This document shows, piece after piece, positions 35,032-43,526 of a stretch of 64,000 nucleotides of DNA. Source of the stretch: JBBDYG01 sp040901765. Lineage in GTDB: Bacteria; Planctomycetota; Planctomycetia; Pirellulales; Lacipirellulaceae. The stretch's first letter is position 1, and every line of letters begins with the position of its first letter. A program made the position numbers and the translations under genes. A model generated the notes under the pieces. That model searched no databases. It was given only the letters and a program-made list of their open reading frames with translations, and was not told the DNA's origin. The stretch is from assembly GCA_040901765.1 (NCBI GenBank), contig JBBDYG010000015.1:1-64000 (forward strand), in the 5' to 3' direction.

Positions 35032-35712
35032 TCAATCGTCCGCTGGCTCGCCGATCCGACGCATGTACTCGGCGAGCTGCGATTGCAGGTCGAGAAGTTC
35101 CTGCCAATGCTCGAGGTCGAATTGAACGGTGCGACTGGCTTCGTTAATCTTGGCACCCTGCACGAGCGCTCGGCTGCGCAGGTGAAGGTACTCCAGCATC
35201 TCCGAAAGCTGTGCCGCTTGGGCCGGGCTAAGCCCGTCGGGGATTTCCGGCGCGGTGGGGATGTGCAGCGTGCTGCGCAGGTTTTCGGAGGCCTGCCACT
35301 GGGCCTCGAACTCCGAGGAGGAGAGCGAGGCGGCTTTCTGGGTGAGGGCTTCGATCTCCACCTGGTCCGAAGTCGATAGGTCGCGGTTCCGCAGCTCGTC
35401 GAGCCGGCCGGCGATTTCCGCCCGCGATCCGTAGAGCACCACCGACCGGCCGACCATGATAATGTCGCCGTAGCGGAGGATGCGTAGCTGTGTGTCTTCG
35501 CCGTTGACGCGGGTGCCGTTGGTGCTTTCGAGGTCGGTCAGCACGAGCTTATCGAGGTCTTCCTGAATCTTGAGATGAAACCGGCTGATCCGCTCGTCGT
35601 TGAGCTGAACGGAGTTTCCTTCTTCGCGGCCGATCGTGATGGGCGTGGGAAGATGCACGAAGACCTTCCCGCGATCGGCCCCATCGAGAACTCGCAGGGT
35701 GATGTATGCCAT
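35032..35712 (-). CDS. FHA-domain protein
   Basis: A 226-residue protein. Residues 1-95 are a forkhead-associated domain (ITIGREEGNSVQLNDERISR, FHLKI, ESTNGTRVNG) with the phosphothreonine-binding Arg, Ser and Asn residues in place. Residues 100-226 are helical, with a probable coiled coil (AGRLDELRNRDLSTSDQVEI; LEHWQELLDLQSQLAEYMRR). It probably recognises phosphothreonine on a partner of a Ser/Thr kinase, but no kinase gene is near. It converges with bcp, 80 bases away. Confidence 0.87.
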   Translation of the reverse strand: MAYITLRVLDGADRGKVFVHLPTPITIGREEGNSVQLNDERISRFHLKIQEDLDKLVLTDLESTNGTRVNGEDTQLRILRYGDIIMVGRSVVLYGSRAEIAGRLDELRNRDLSTSDQVEIEALTQKAASLSSSEFEAQWQASENLRSTLHIPTAPEIPDGLSPAQAAQLSEMLEYLHLRSRALVQGAKINEASRTVQFDLEHWQELLDLQSQLAEYMRRIGEPADD

Positions 35713-35890
35713 GATGTGGGCCGCGTCTGGATGGCAAGAGGAGTGTCCACCGCCGACGTATCAGTGGCGATGCGGTGCAAGCCGACGCCCGCGCAAAACG
35801 AACCTCGCCACGGCCTCGGTGGTGGCCGCTACCGGCAGTCCCTTCCCAACTAGCGCTTATAACACGCCCAGCGGAGAGCGGCAAGCGATG

Positions 35891-35978
35891 CGTAGGTCAG
35901 GCTTTCCTGCCTGAAAGCAGCAGAGTGGACTGGAAAACTGGTACTCACTTCATGTCAGGCTGGGAAGCCTGACCTACG
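35891..35978. repeat. GTAGGTCAGGCT palindromic repeat, copy 1
   Basis: CGTAGGTCAGGCTTTCCTGC at one end and TGTCAGGCTGGGAAGCCTGA followed by CCTACG at the other can pair over most of their length. It touches the purH stop codon, and the family recurs at 62862. Confidence 0.65.
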
Positions 35979-35980
35979 AG

Positions 35981-37555
35981 CTAATGCCGAAAATGCCGCC
36001 GGCCGGTAAAGAGCATTGCGATCCCCTTCGCGTTGCAGGCGGCGATCACGTCGGCGTCGCGTTTTGAACCGCCCGGCTGGACCATTGCGCCCACGCCCGC
36101 GGCAGCGGCGATGTGGATTGAATCGTCGAATGGAAAAAAGGCATCGGAAGCGAGTACCGCCCCGCGCGCTCGGTCGCCAGCCTTCTTAATGGCAATCTCG
36201 ACCGAATCGAGCCGGCTCATCTGACCCGCGCCGACGCCCACGAGCGCGCCGTCGCGCACGAGCACAATTGCGTTCGATTTCACATGCCGACACGCGGCCC
36301 ACGCGAAACGCAGATCGCGAAGTTGTTCCGTCGTTGGCTGAGCGGTTGTGACTACCTGCCACTGGGCCTCATCGTCCGCTAAATCATCGGCGTCTTGGGC
36401 CAAATAACCGCCGTCGATTGCGCGAAGCTGAACCGCCGCTTGGCCGAGCGACAGTTCGCCCACAGCCAGAAGCCGCACGTTCGCTTTCCATTTGGGCTTC
36501 GTGGTGAGGATGGTAAACGCTTCGGGCGTGAAGTCGGGCGCGACGATCGCTTCGACAAACCGGCCCGGCTCGGCGAGAAACTCCGCCGATGCGGCGTCGA
36601 CCGGCACGTTAAAACCGAGGATCGAACCGAAGGCGCTCACGGGGTCGCCTTCCCAAGCCCGCTGGATCGCCGTCCGCAAGTCGGCGGCCGTGGCAGCGCC
36701 GCAGGGGTTGTTGTGCTTCAGCACAGCAACGGCTGGCCGCGGCAATGAGCGGGCAATTGCCAGTGCCGCGTCGAGGTCGAGCAGGTTGTTGTACGAAAGT
36801 TCCTTGCCGTGAAGCTGTTTCGCATTCACGAGCGCGTGTGGCGGGGCGTCGGGCAACGCATAAAGTGCCGCCGATTGGTGCGGGTTCTCGCCGTACCGCA
36901 AAGTTTCGCGGCGGGTAAGCGAAAGCGTCAGCCGCTCGGGCAGCCGTTCTGTCCTCGACTTGCGAAGCGAAGCGAAGTAGGCGGCTATGGCCGAGTCGTA
37001 CGTTGCGGTGTGGGCGAAGGCCTCTCCTGCCAGTTCGCGTCGCAGTTCGAGCGTCGTCGCGCTGGTTGAACGGATTTGCTCCAGAATCGCGCCGTACTGG
37101 CGGGGATGCGACGCCACGGTGGCAAAAGCGTGGTTCTTCGCCGCGGCGCGGATCAACGTCGGCCCGCCGATGTCGATCTTCTCGATCGCTTCGGGCAGCG
37201 TGATGCCCGGCCGAGCGATGGTCTCGACGAACGGATAGAGATTCACCACCACCAACTCGAACGGCACGATACCGTGTTCCGCCAAGGCGGCCATGTCGGT
37301 TGGGTTGTCGCGGCGGCAGAGAATTCCGCCATGAACCTTCGGGTGGAGCGTCTTCAGCCGGCCATCCATCATTTCGGGAAAGCCGGTGTAATCCGCAATA
37401 TCGCGAACGGGAATCCCGGCTTCCTCAAGACATCGCCGCGATCCGCCAGTGCTGACGAGCTTGACCCCTGCCTCGATCAAGCCGCGAGCGAACTCGACCA
37501 GGCCTGTTTTATCGCTAACACTTACCAGGGCATGCTCGATTTTTGGCGAATCCAT
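35981..37555 (-). CDS. purH: bifunctional AICAR formyltransferase / IMP cyclohydrolase
   Basis: A 524-residue enzyme catalysing the last two steps of IMP synthesis. The N-terminal IMP cyclohydrolase domain shows ALVSVSDKTGLVEFARGL, STGGSRRCLEEAGIPV, VKTLHPKVHGG-like RLKTLHPKVHGGILCRRD and NLYPFVETIA. The C-terminal transformylase shows LRYGENPHQSAALY, the catalytic KHNNPCGAA and AFGSILGFNVPVD, and ends CNAKGIAMLFTGRRHFRH. The length and order are standard. It starts at ATG 37555. Confidence 0.97.
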   Translation of the reverse strand: MDSPKIEHALVSVSDKTGLVEFARGLIEAGVKLVSTGGSRRCLEEAGIPVRDIADYTGFPEMMDGRLKTLHPKVHGGILCRRDNPTDMAALAEHGIVPFELVVVNLYPFVETIARPGITLPEAIEKIDIGGPTLIRAAAKNHAFATVASHPRQYGAILEQIRSTSATTLELRRELAGEAFAHTATYDSAIAAYFASLRKSRTERLPERLTLSLTRRETLRYGENPHQSAALYALPDAPPHALVNAKQLHGKELSYNNLLDLDAALAIARSLPRPAVAVLKHNNPCGAATAADLRTAIQRAWEGDPVSAFGSILGFNVPVDAASAEFLAEPGRFVEAIVAPDFTPEAFTILTTKPKWKANVRLLAVGELSLGQAAVQLRAIDGGYLAQDADDLADDEAQWQVVTTAQPTTEQLRDLRFAWAACRHVKSNAIVLVRDGALVGVGAGQMSRLDSVEIAIKKAGDRARGAVLASDAFFPFDDSIHIAAAAGVGAMVQPGGSKRDADVIAACNAKGIAMLFTGRRHFRH

Positions 37556-37686
37556 TGCGGCTGAGGTGCGGGTTTAGGAATCTGCGTAAATCGCGAGAGC
37601 AAATCTTGAACCGTGATCGAACAGCCCGCGTAGGAACGATGGCAAAACAACCGTCGGCTATTCGCCCCCGTCTAGCCGGCAAAGCG

Positions 37687-37725
37687 TCGTGACCGCTTCT
37701 CCAACCCCCCAACGAGCGGTCACGA
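37687..37725. promoter_or_regulatory. 11-base perfect inverted repeat upstream of purH
   Basis: TCGTGACCGCT (37687-37697) and AGCGGTCACGA (37715-37725), 17-base spacing, about 130 bases upstream of the purH start and downstream of tetR. It could be an operator, an RNA hairpin in the purH leader or a short dispersed palindrome; the window does not distinguish these. Confidence 0.35.
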
Positions 37726-37796
37726 TAGCACCCCCTGCCGCCCCTTTCAATGCACGGCCCCGGTCCACCGTCCTCCCCCCTCCTAACCGCGGCCAT

Positions 37797-37831
37797 GAGA
37801 AAGAAAGGGGCGGCTTCTTTTATGCGCCCCT
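37797..37831 (-). terminator. candidate terminator after tetR
   Basis: AGGGGCG/CGCCCCT (37806-37812 and 37825-37831) form a 7-base stem. On the reverse strand a T-rich stretch (CTTTCTT type) follows. It lies just beyond the tetR stop codon. The T-run is broken by C residues, so termination may be partial. Confidence 0.4.
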
Positions 37832-37833
37832 GG

Positions 37834-38406
37834 TTATACCGCCGGTAAGTGGCAGTCGATCACGCAATTGGCTACCCGCCGCGCGATGGCACTCGTTTCC
37901 GGCTTGCCCGTCACGTGCCGCGTGACGTAAGCACCTTCCATCACCAGGCAAAGTTCTTGCGCGAGTGCCCGCGGATCGACTACGCCGGCCTGTTTGGCGA
38001 TCTCGCACACGATCTCCTCCATCGATTGTTTGCTCCGCGCCGCCGCGATATGCGCCGGCTCGTGCAGTAGCGGGAATTCGATCGAGACGTTCACGAAGAT
38101 GCAGCCCTGAAAGTCGCTCGATTCCAATATCGTGTCGACCACGTCGAACAGCGCCCGGAGCTGCCGCACGGGGGAATCGCCGCCCCGCTCGCGGACCATC
38201 TTGCGGAACGTCTGCTGCATCCAGCGGTCGTGGTCCTCCAGCACCGCCAGCATCAGGTCTTCTTTGCTCTCAAAGTGCTTATAGAACGCCGTCTTGCTGA
38301 TCGCCACGTCCTTCAGAATTTGGTCGATTCCCACATTGCGAAACCCGTCGCGGTAAAACCGTTTCAGGCCGGCGTCGATGAGGCGTTGTCGGGTTTTTAC
38401 TAACAT
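37834..38406 (-). CDS. TetR-family transcriptional regulator
   Basis: A 190-residue regulator. The N-terminal DNA-binding domain reads RQRLIDAGLKRFYRDGFRNV, GIDQILKDVAISKTAFYKHF, ESKEDLMLAVLEDHD, typical of TetR proteins; the C-terminal half (FQGCIFVNVSIEFPLLHEPA and on to the end) is of the TetR_C_LfrR-like type and binds an unknown ligand. It is divergent from the MddA-like gene with a 239-base gap containing two copies of AGTCAAC near 38436 and 38458, so it is a plausible regulator of that gene. Confidence 0.9.
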   Translation of the reverse strand: MLVKTRQRLIDAGLKRFYRDGFRNVGIDQILKDVAISKTAFYKHFESKEDLMLAVLEDHDRWMQQTFRKMVRERGGDSPVRQLRALFDVVDTILESSDFQGCIFVNVSIEFPLLHEPAHIAAARSKQSMEEIVCEIAKQAGVVDPRALAQELCLVMEGAYVTRHVTGKPETSAIARRVANCVIDCHLPAV

Positions 38407-38563
38407 CGCAGCTTTCCGAGGGGTGTACTGCTAGTCAACCCAAAGGTGGACCACAAGTCAACTTTTCAAGAATCCGTAACGAGACGATGATTGGGCCGTA
38501 CCAAGTAATCAAGTTTCTGCGAAGCGCCACGGAGGCAAGTTTCTCCGAAACTTGCAACGAGTT

Positions 38564-38627
38564 GTAGCTGAAATCGCAAGAGTTCAGATTATCCCATCCC
38601 GAGTTGAATTCTTGCGAATTCAGCTAC
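38564..38627. repeat. imperfect inverted repeat before the MddA-like gene
   Basis: GTAGCTGAAATCGCAAGAGT (38564 on) faces GAATTCTTGCGAATTCAGCT (38606 on, arm ending 38627) with a few mismatches over 22 bases. It is a dispersed type of palindrome and sits 18 bases before the start codon, so it could affect translation of the gene. Confidence 0.55.
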
Positions 38628-38645
38628 TATCCCCTGACGACTACC

Positions 38646-39419
38646 ATGCAACGCATCGTTTTTTTCGCCTACGGCGTCGCCTGTCACCTGTTGTTCCTCG
38701 GCGTCTATGCCTACATGGCCGCGTTCTTTGGGAATTTTTTGGTTCCCAAGACGGTCGACTCTGGTCCCTCGGGTCCGGTCGGCTCAGCGGTCGTGGTCAA
38801 CTTGCTCTTGGTCGCACTGTTCGGATTGCAACACTCGATTATGGCCCGGCCGTGGTTCAAACGCATGTGGACCCGCTTCGTGCCCCCGCCGATCGAACGC
38901 AGCACCTATGTGCTGGCCTCGTGTCTGGTCACGGCTTTCCTCTTGTGGCAATGGCGTCCGATCGACGCGGTCATCTGGCAATTCAACGGGGGCTTCGGCT
39001 GGTGGATCATGACTTGTCTCTTTGCCATAGGTTGGCTCGGCGTTCCCGCCGTGAGCATGATGATCAACCACTTCGACCTGTTCGGCACGCGGCAGGTGTG
39101 GCTCCACCTGCGCGGCAAGGAGTACGAACCTTTGCCGTTTCACACTCCGTTTGCCTACGGTTATGTCCGCCATCCGATCTATGTCGGCTGGGCGTGCGCG
39201 TTTTGGGCGACGCCGACGATGACTGCCGGGCATGCCCTGCTCGCCGCGTCGCTCACCGCTTACATGTTGATCGCGGTCGTCTTCGAGGAGCGCGACCTCG
39301 TGGCCCACTTCGGCGCGAAGTACACCGACTACTGCCAGCGCGTGCCGCGCTATTTCCCGCGGCGACGTTATACGCCAGCGGTGGTCGAGCCGACGCCCAG
39401 TAACTCCGTGGCCTCCTGA
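38646..39419 (+). CDS. mddA: methanethiol S-methyltransferase-like membrane protein (MddA type)
   Basis: A 257-residue membrane protein with about six helices. The pattern FGNFLVPKTVDSGPSGPVGS, LLLVALFGLQHSIMARPWFK, FVPPPIERSTYVLASCLVTA, FLLWQWRP, INHFDLFGTRQVWLHLRGKE, YVRHPIYVGWACAFWATPTM and EERDLVAHFGAKY agrees throughout with MddA, which methylates methanethiol to dimethyl sulfide using SAM. MddA is within the isoprenylcysteine methyltransferase/NnrU superfamily, so another thiol substrate is possible. I start at ATG 38646; an earlier in-frame ATG lies in the inverted repeat. Its 3' end overlaps the convergent Tat-protein gene by 52 bases. Confidence 0.8.
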   Translation: MQRIVFFAYGVACHLLFLGVYAYMAAFFGNFLVPKTVDSGPSGPVGSAVVVNLLLVALFGLQHSIMARPWFKRMWTRFVPPPIERSTYVLASCLVTAFLLWQWRPIDAVIWQFNGGFGWWIMTCLFAIGWLGVPAVSMMINHFDLFGTRQVWLHLRGKEYEPLPFHTPFAYGYVRHPIYVGWACAFWATPTMTAGHALLAASLTAYMLIAVVFEERDLVAHFGAKYTDYCQRVPRYFPRRRYTPAVVEPTPSNSVAS

Positions 39420-40939
39420 TAACCTGGCGCAGGGTAGCCGTGCTCGCTAGCGGTCACCCGCGCGAGCGCGATTAACTGTCGCCAGCGGAGCGATGGCCGC
39501 GTGCTGGCGAATTCCTCGCATACCGTGCGGTAATACTTCTCGGCGTGGAGCGCTCCATCTTCGCTGACCGCGTAATTTAATAGCAAATCGAAAACCGGCC
39601 GTTCCGGCAGCTTTAGTTCGCCGTAGCGATGCACCACCGCGCTCGCCCGGGCTTGATCATTTCCTTTGATCGCTTCCTCGGCTTGGCCAAGTAGTGTTTT
39701 GGCGTCCGTGGCATCCGTTTTCTCAAGAAGCTCAGCATACGGATAGGGATCTTTGGTGATCAGCACGTCGTGACCCGCGGTGTGATAGGCGCCGACGATC
39801 AAGCTGGCGATCTGGTTCTGCGGATTGCTGACTCGGGCAATGTTCCGCCAAGCGTTGGCGGCGTCGGAGGCATGCACGCCGACCGAATCGCCATGAACGC
39901 AGCCCGGTGGTTTCTGCTCCGTGCTGTACTGCTCTCGGCGGCCCGGATCGTGCAGCACCAACAAATTGGCGGCCACGGAAATCGCCTCGCCCACCGATTC
40001 GGAACTCATGCCCTGGGCGAGCGCGTCGGCCACGGCCTCGGCGGCCTCGTCGCGCGTACCGAAGGCAATTGTCCGCGCCGTTTGCTCGATCCAGCCGTCA
40101 TCCGCCTGGCGATCGCCGAGCGACTTGCCCGCCAAATGGTACTGATCGAGCAGTCGCGGCAGCACTTGGCGCACGCCGGACCTGTCATGGTTCTTATCGC
40201 GCATCTTCTGTTCTACGTCGAGACAGTAGCGCACCGATTGACGCAGAAGGGTGTGTGCATACTCGCCGCCCGTGAGGTCGAGCATCGCCCATGCACGCCA
40301 CGCGAGCACGGTGCGATGCACGTCCACTTCGTCGCGCACGGCGAATTGCAAATGGTTGAACGCCTCGCCGACGGGGCCTTTTGTCAGTGCCGCGAAATGA
40401 GCTTCCGCTCCATCCCAATCGACCGCGCGAACCGACTCACGCAAGCGCTCGCCCTCGGGGCCTTGGCCGGCGATCTCCGCCGCTTGAATCGCATGCAGCG
40501 TATCGTCGTGATGCGCGCTCTGCTCGTGGATTCGACTGCTGTTGCGGTAGAGCACTTTGAGCACCGGCAGGGCGCGGCGCTCGGGCGGCAACTCGCCCGA
40601 CATTTGATACGCCGGCAACAGAGCCATGAAGGTATGAAACCCGGTGTAGTCCTGCCCGCCAAACGCGCGGGCGTTGGCAAGCGCCGCGGCGGTGACGAGC
40701 GCCTTAAGATCGGTGCCACCTTGTAATCGCTCGACCAGAATCGGCAGCAGCCGGTCCGGCGGCGTTTCCTGCATCAGCGACACGAGCGGTTCGAGGTTGC
40801 CGAATGTAAGCCGTGGTGTTGGCTCGTCGGCAAGCGCGGGTGTTAGCCCCAACTCCAGCGCCGTTGCCGACCCCAAGCTGGCGACCAGCATCCCTCGACC
40901 CACATCCTCCAAAAACTCCCGACGACTGTGACGGTACAT
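39368..40939 (-). CDS. Tat-exported conserved planctomycete protein (523 aa)
   Basis: It starts MYRHSRREFLEDVGRGMLVA at ATG 40939, with GGAGGAG just upstream. SRREFL is a twin-arginine motif, followed by a hydrophobic stretch and a cleavage-like LTPALADEP. The mature region (NLEPLVSLMQETPPDRLLPI, AAALANARAFGGQDYTGFHT, RALPVLKVLYRNSSRIHEQS) is a helical family I know only as a conserved hypothetical in planctomycetes. Histidines cluster in HEQSAHHDDTLH and AYHTAGHDVL, which may bind metal, but there is no proof. It overlaps the convergent mddA end. Confidence 0.75.
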   Translation of the reverse strand: MYRHSRREFLEDVGRGMLVASLGSATALELGLTPALADEPTPRLTFGNLEPLVSLMQETPPDRLLPILVERLQGGTDLKALVTAAALANARAFGGQDYTGFHTFMALLPAYQMSGELPPERRALPVLKVLYRNSSRIHEQSAHHDDTLHAIQAAEIAGQGPEGERLRESVRAVDWDGAEAHFAALTKGPVGEAFNHLQFAVRDEVDVHRTVLAWRAWAMLDLTGGEYAHTLLRQSVRYCLDVEQKMRDKNHDRSGVRQVLPRLLDQYHLAGKSLGDRQADDGWIEQTARTIAFGTRDEAAEAVADALAQGMSSESVGEAISVAANLLVLHDPGRREQYSTEQKPPGCVHGDSVGVHASDAANAWRNIARVSNPQNQIASLIVGAYHTAGHDVLITKDPYPYAELLEKTDATDAKTLLGQAEEAIKGNDQARASAVVHRYGELKLPERPVFDLLLNYAVSEDGALHAEKYYRTVCEEFASTRPSLRWRQLIALARVTASEHGYPAPGYQEATELLGVGSTTAGV

Positions 40940-41110
40940 GGCACTCCTCCAAAAAATAGGATTCACCAACCGATCGTAATCGCGCTCTCCGCGGACTATG
41001 TCAACTTACCACTTTCGGTGCCACGTTTCTACAAGAAAATTGAGGGGAAAAGCGGCGGGGTCGGAGGTCAGATGTCGGGATGGGTGGCTGGGAATCCCAT
41101 AGCTTTGAAC

Positions 41111-41674
41111 TTAGTTCGTCATCCGTCCTGTTAAATCGGCGAGCCGGCACTCGATCCGTAGCATCTGCTCGCGGGCGGCTAGTTCGGCGGCGGCGATGCG
41201 TTTGTCCAAGGCCAGCGTGACGCAGGCAAAGTAAAAGACGAAGGCGAAAAACGCGCTGAACGTCGAGGCCGGGTCACTGGGCGCGTTCAGGCCGAGTAGA
41301 AGTTGCACGACCGTTGCTACGCCGCCCGCGCCCACGAGTAATTGAGGGATCGACGACAGTGCCGCTTTCGTCGAGTGCCGGCCCTGCCACAGATCACGGA
41401 CGATTAGAAACGACACCCACAAAAAAGTAACGGCGAGCACTGCCCAACCGGCAAACACCAGGGAGCCGCTTGGGTAGAACAACATACTGCGCACCAGTCC
41501 GACCGTGCAGGCGATGAGAATGATCAACAGCACTACGCCCGGCCACGCCGTGCGCGGCGTAAGTTTCGGATTGCGCAGCGCAACCAGTTCGGCTTGATAG
41601 GAGGCCCGCAGCGCCGGGCTGGTCTCCTGAGAGTTGAACAGACGCTCAAGAAATTCGGCAGATTCATCGGGCAT
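41111..41674 (-). CDS. four-helix membrane protein, probable partner of the ECF sigma factor
   Basis: A 187-residue protein with an N-terminal soluble stretch (MPDESAEFLERLFNSQETSP) and four hydrophobic helices (PGVVLLIILIACTVGLV, LVFAGWAVLAVTFLWVSFLI, LLVGAGGVATVVQLLLGL, FFAFVFYFACVTLAL). It ends in a short helical tail. It overlaps the 3' end of the sigma-factor gene by 11 bases, the classic position for an anti-sigma factor or its membrane partner, although no zinc anti-sigma motif is seen. Confidence 0.7.
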   Translation of the reverse strand: MPDESAEFLERLFNSQETSPALRASYQAELVALRNPKLTPRTAWPGVVLLIILIACTVGLVRSMLFYPSGSLVFAGWAVLAVTFLWVSFLIVRDLWQGRHSTKAALSSIPQLLVGAGGVATVVQLLLGLNAPSDPASTFSAFFAFVFYFACVTLALDKRIAAAELAAREQMLRIECRLADLTGRMTN

Positions 41675-42221
41675 GATTCTCTCCTGTGGTAAGAATGTCT
41701 CGGAGGGCGCGTTTTGCGTAAAAGAGCCGCGATTTTACCGTTCCTAGCGGCACATTTAGCACGGAGGCAATGTCGTCGAGCGACAAGTCTTGCAAGTAGT
41801 GCAACGTGAGCGCCTCGCGCTGAGCGAGTGGGAGTTGGTCCAGCGCACGATGCACTTCTTCCGCATTTTCGAGTGCGGCGTGGTCGTCAATCGAGCGATC
41901 GTCCAGCAGGTTGTCCGCGAAGTCGTAGTTCGTTTCCAGTACACGACCGCGCATTCGACTCAATGCCGTGTTCCGTGCTGTCGTGTACAGAAACGCCGGC
42001 AGGGTATGGGGATCGCGGAGCGTGCCGAGCGATTTCACAACTTTGAGCCACGCTTCCTGCAGCAATTCCCAGGCGTCCTCCTCGGACGCTGCGAGACGGC
42101 GTAAGTAGTAAAACAAGGGTCGTTCCCACAGTTCGACGATGCCGTCGAAAGACGACCGGTCGCCCCGCTGCCAACGCACCGCCAACAGGGCGGATTCGAG
42201 AATAATGCGGTCGCGTGGCAA
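41664..42221 (-). CDS. ECF-type RNA polymerase sigma factor
   Basis: About 185 residues. Region 2 (PLFYYLRRLAASEEDAWELL, QEAWLKVVKSLGTLRDPHTL, PAFLYTTARNTALSRMRGR) and region 4 (LDQLPLAQREALTLHYLQDL, SLDDIASVLNVPLGTVKSRL, FYAKRALRDIL) are complete. The start is uncertain: TTG 42221, with AAAAGGAA upstream, fits the region 1/2 boundary best; ATG at 42365 or 42422 would add an unrelated tail. The sigma factor and the following membrane protein are translationally coupled. Its regulon is unknown. Confidence 0.87.
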   Translation of the reverse strand: MPRDRIILESALLAVRWQRGDRSSFDGIVELWERPLFYYLRRLAASEEDAWELLQEAWLKVVKSLGTLRDPHTLPAFLYTTARNTALSRMRGRVLETNYDFADNLLDDRSIDDHAALENAEEVHRALDQLPLAQREALTLHYLQDLSLDDIASVLNVPLGTVKSRLFYAKRALRDILTTGENHAR

Positions 42222-42363
42222 GTCGGGTTCCTTTTCAGTTCCACCTGACAGGACGCTCGAAGGCGGCGGGAAGTTCAAATGAGCTATTAAGATTATGGGT
42301 TGCAACACACACGAGACTTGATTTTCAAGCCCATTCGACCGACCATCAATACCAACTCTGACC

Positions 42364-42987
42364 ATGTATTGGGAATGCAAGGGCACGACACCTGTGAGTA
42401 TCACCAAGCATCCCGATAGCAAGAAGCTTCAAGCGGGATTGACGCGCTGCCTGCCGCTGATAAGCCCCGTCATAGGGCTACTTTGTCGCGCGTGCGGCGC
42501 GAGATACGCAAACCAAGCCGACTTGCTGTCCGGTCAAGGCGCGAAGTGGACCGGAGGGCGTTGGAACCCGCCCGGTCTATTTCCAGTCGTTTACGGCAGC
42601 CTCGATCCGTTTGCGGCGCTGGCGGAGACAATCGGCGCCTACGGCCACTACGCAATTCCGTTTGAACAACGCATGCCGCTGGTGATGGTTGGCATTGCGG
42701 CCGAACTGCAAAGGGCGCTCGATTTCACTGACCCGGACATCCGCCGAAGGCTATCGGTTTCGATGCCCCGAATGATGGCAGCCAATTGGGAATCATCTCA
42801 ACTCCAGGGCAAAGAAGCTTTGACTCAGGCTCTCGGCCGACTCGCTTGGGAACTGCAACTCGAGGGATTGGTCGTCCCATCGGCACGGCTGAAAAAAGAA
42901 CGCAACCTGGTAATCTTCCCCGATCACCTATTGCCAACGAGTCGGTTGGAAATCGTCAATCGTGAAGAACTGCCCGAGCAACTCTGA
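42364..42987 (+). CDS. RES-domain toxin
   Basis: A 207-residue RES protein. The core ARYANQADLLSGQGAKWTGG, GRWNPPG, VVYGSLDPFAALAE and LEGLVVPSARLKKERNLVIF are the family pattern, including the RES arginine of GGRWN and the tyrosine/glutamate positions. RES toxins degrade NAD+. The first ~35 residues (ATG 42364 on) are not part of the domain, so the true start may be later. It faces an Xre/ParS-like antitoxin gene convergently 12 bases away, which is unlike the usual antitoxin-first operon. Confidence 0.8.
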   Translation: MYWECKGTTPVSITKHPDSKKLQAGLTRCLPLISPVIGLLCRACGARYANQADLLSGQGAKWTGGRWNPPGLFPVVYGSLDPFAALAETIGAYGHYAIPFEQRMPLVMVGIAAELQRALDFTDPDIRRRLSVSMPRMMAANWESSQLQGKEALTQALGRLAWELQLEGLVVPSARLKKERNLVIFPDHLLPTSRLEIVNREELPEQL

Positions 42988-42999
42988 AAGCCTGTTCGC

Positions 43000-43404
43000 T
43001 CAACTTGGCGTGCCCGATTCAAGCTGGTAGATCATTCGCCAGAGGCGATCCATTTCACCGCGTTCGATCACTTCGAGTGGCTTGAGACCGTCAAAGGCGG
43101 CGTTAGGGGTGCTAAGCCATTGCCCGACGAACTCTTGCTTCATGATGCCGCTAAGCGCGCGCTGTAAACGGGATAGCTCGCGCATCCGCTGAAGGCTTGC
43201 TTCGCTAAGGGGTTTGTCCGCTTCCCAGTCGGCAATCGCTCGCTCGGAGAACCCCGATACGCGGGAAAACAGACGCCGATTTACGCCCAGCTTCTCACGG
43301 AGACCGCGCACGGAAAGCGGGCCGCTGTGGGACTGCACGACCGGCCGCTTGGCTTTGGCCGTTGTTTTAGATCGAGGTTTTGCAATTCGGGACTTGGCTG
43401 CCAT
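43000..43404 (-). CDS. Xre / MbcA-ParS-like antitoxin
   Basis: A 134-residue protein. A basic N-terminal tail (MAAKSRIAKPRSKTTAKAKR) precedes an HTH (LSVRGLREKLGVNRRLFSRV, SGFSERAIADWE) and a C-terminal toxin-binding domain (QWLSTPNAAFDGLKPLEVIE, RGEMDRLWRMIYQLESG) of the DUF2384/MbcA-ParS type. This is the partner type of RES toxins. The basic tail is unusual for the family and may bind DNA. It is on the opposite strand to the RES gene, so they do not share an operon. Confidence 0.8.
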   Translation of the reverse strand: MAAKSRIAKPRSKTTAKAKRPVVQSHSGPLSVRGLREKLGVNRRLFSRVSGFSERAIADWEADKPLSEASLQRMRELSRLQRALSGIMKQEFVGQWLSTPNAAFDGLKPLEVIERGEMDRLWRMIYQLESGTPS

Positions 43405-43526
43405 GACCGGTTCTCCTGATACAAGTATCGTTCAGGAGGGGCAGAAAGTCAAGTACATGTGCTTGCAGATTTGCATGTATAAGTGCTTTAGTCACAATCA
43501 CCGGGGCGGCGAAGTGGGCGAATTGC

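Noticed and set aside
41083..41102. Fragment GGGTGGCTGGGAATCCCA as a fifth R2 copy
   Set aside because: Only the first 11 bases resemble the R2 arm, and the facing arm is missing.
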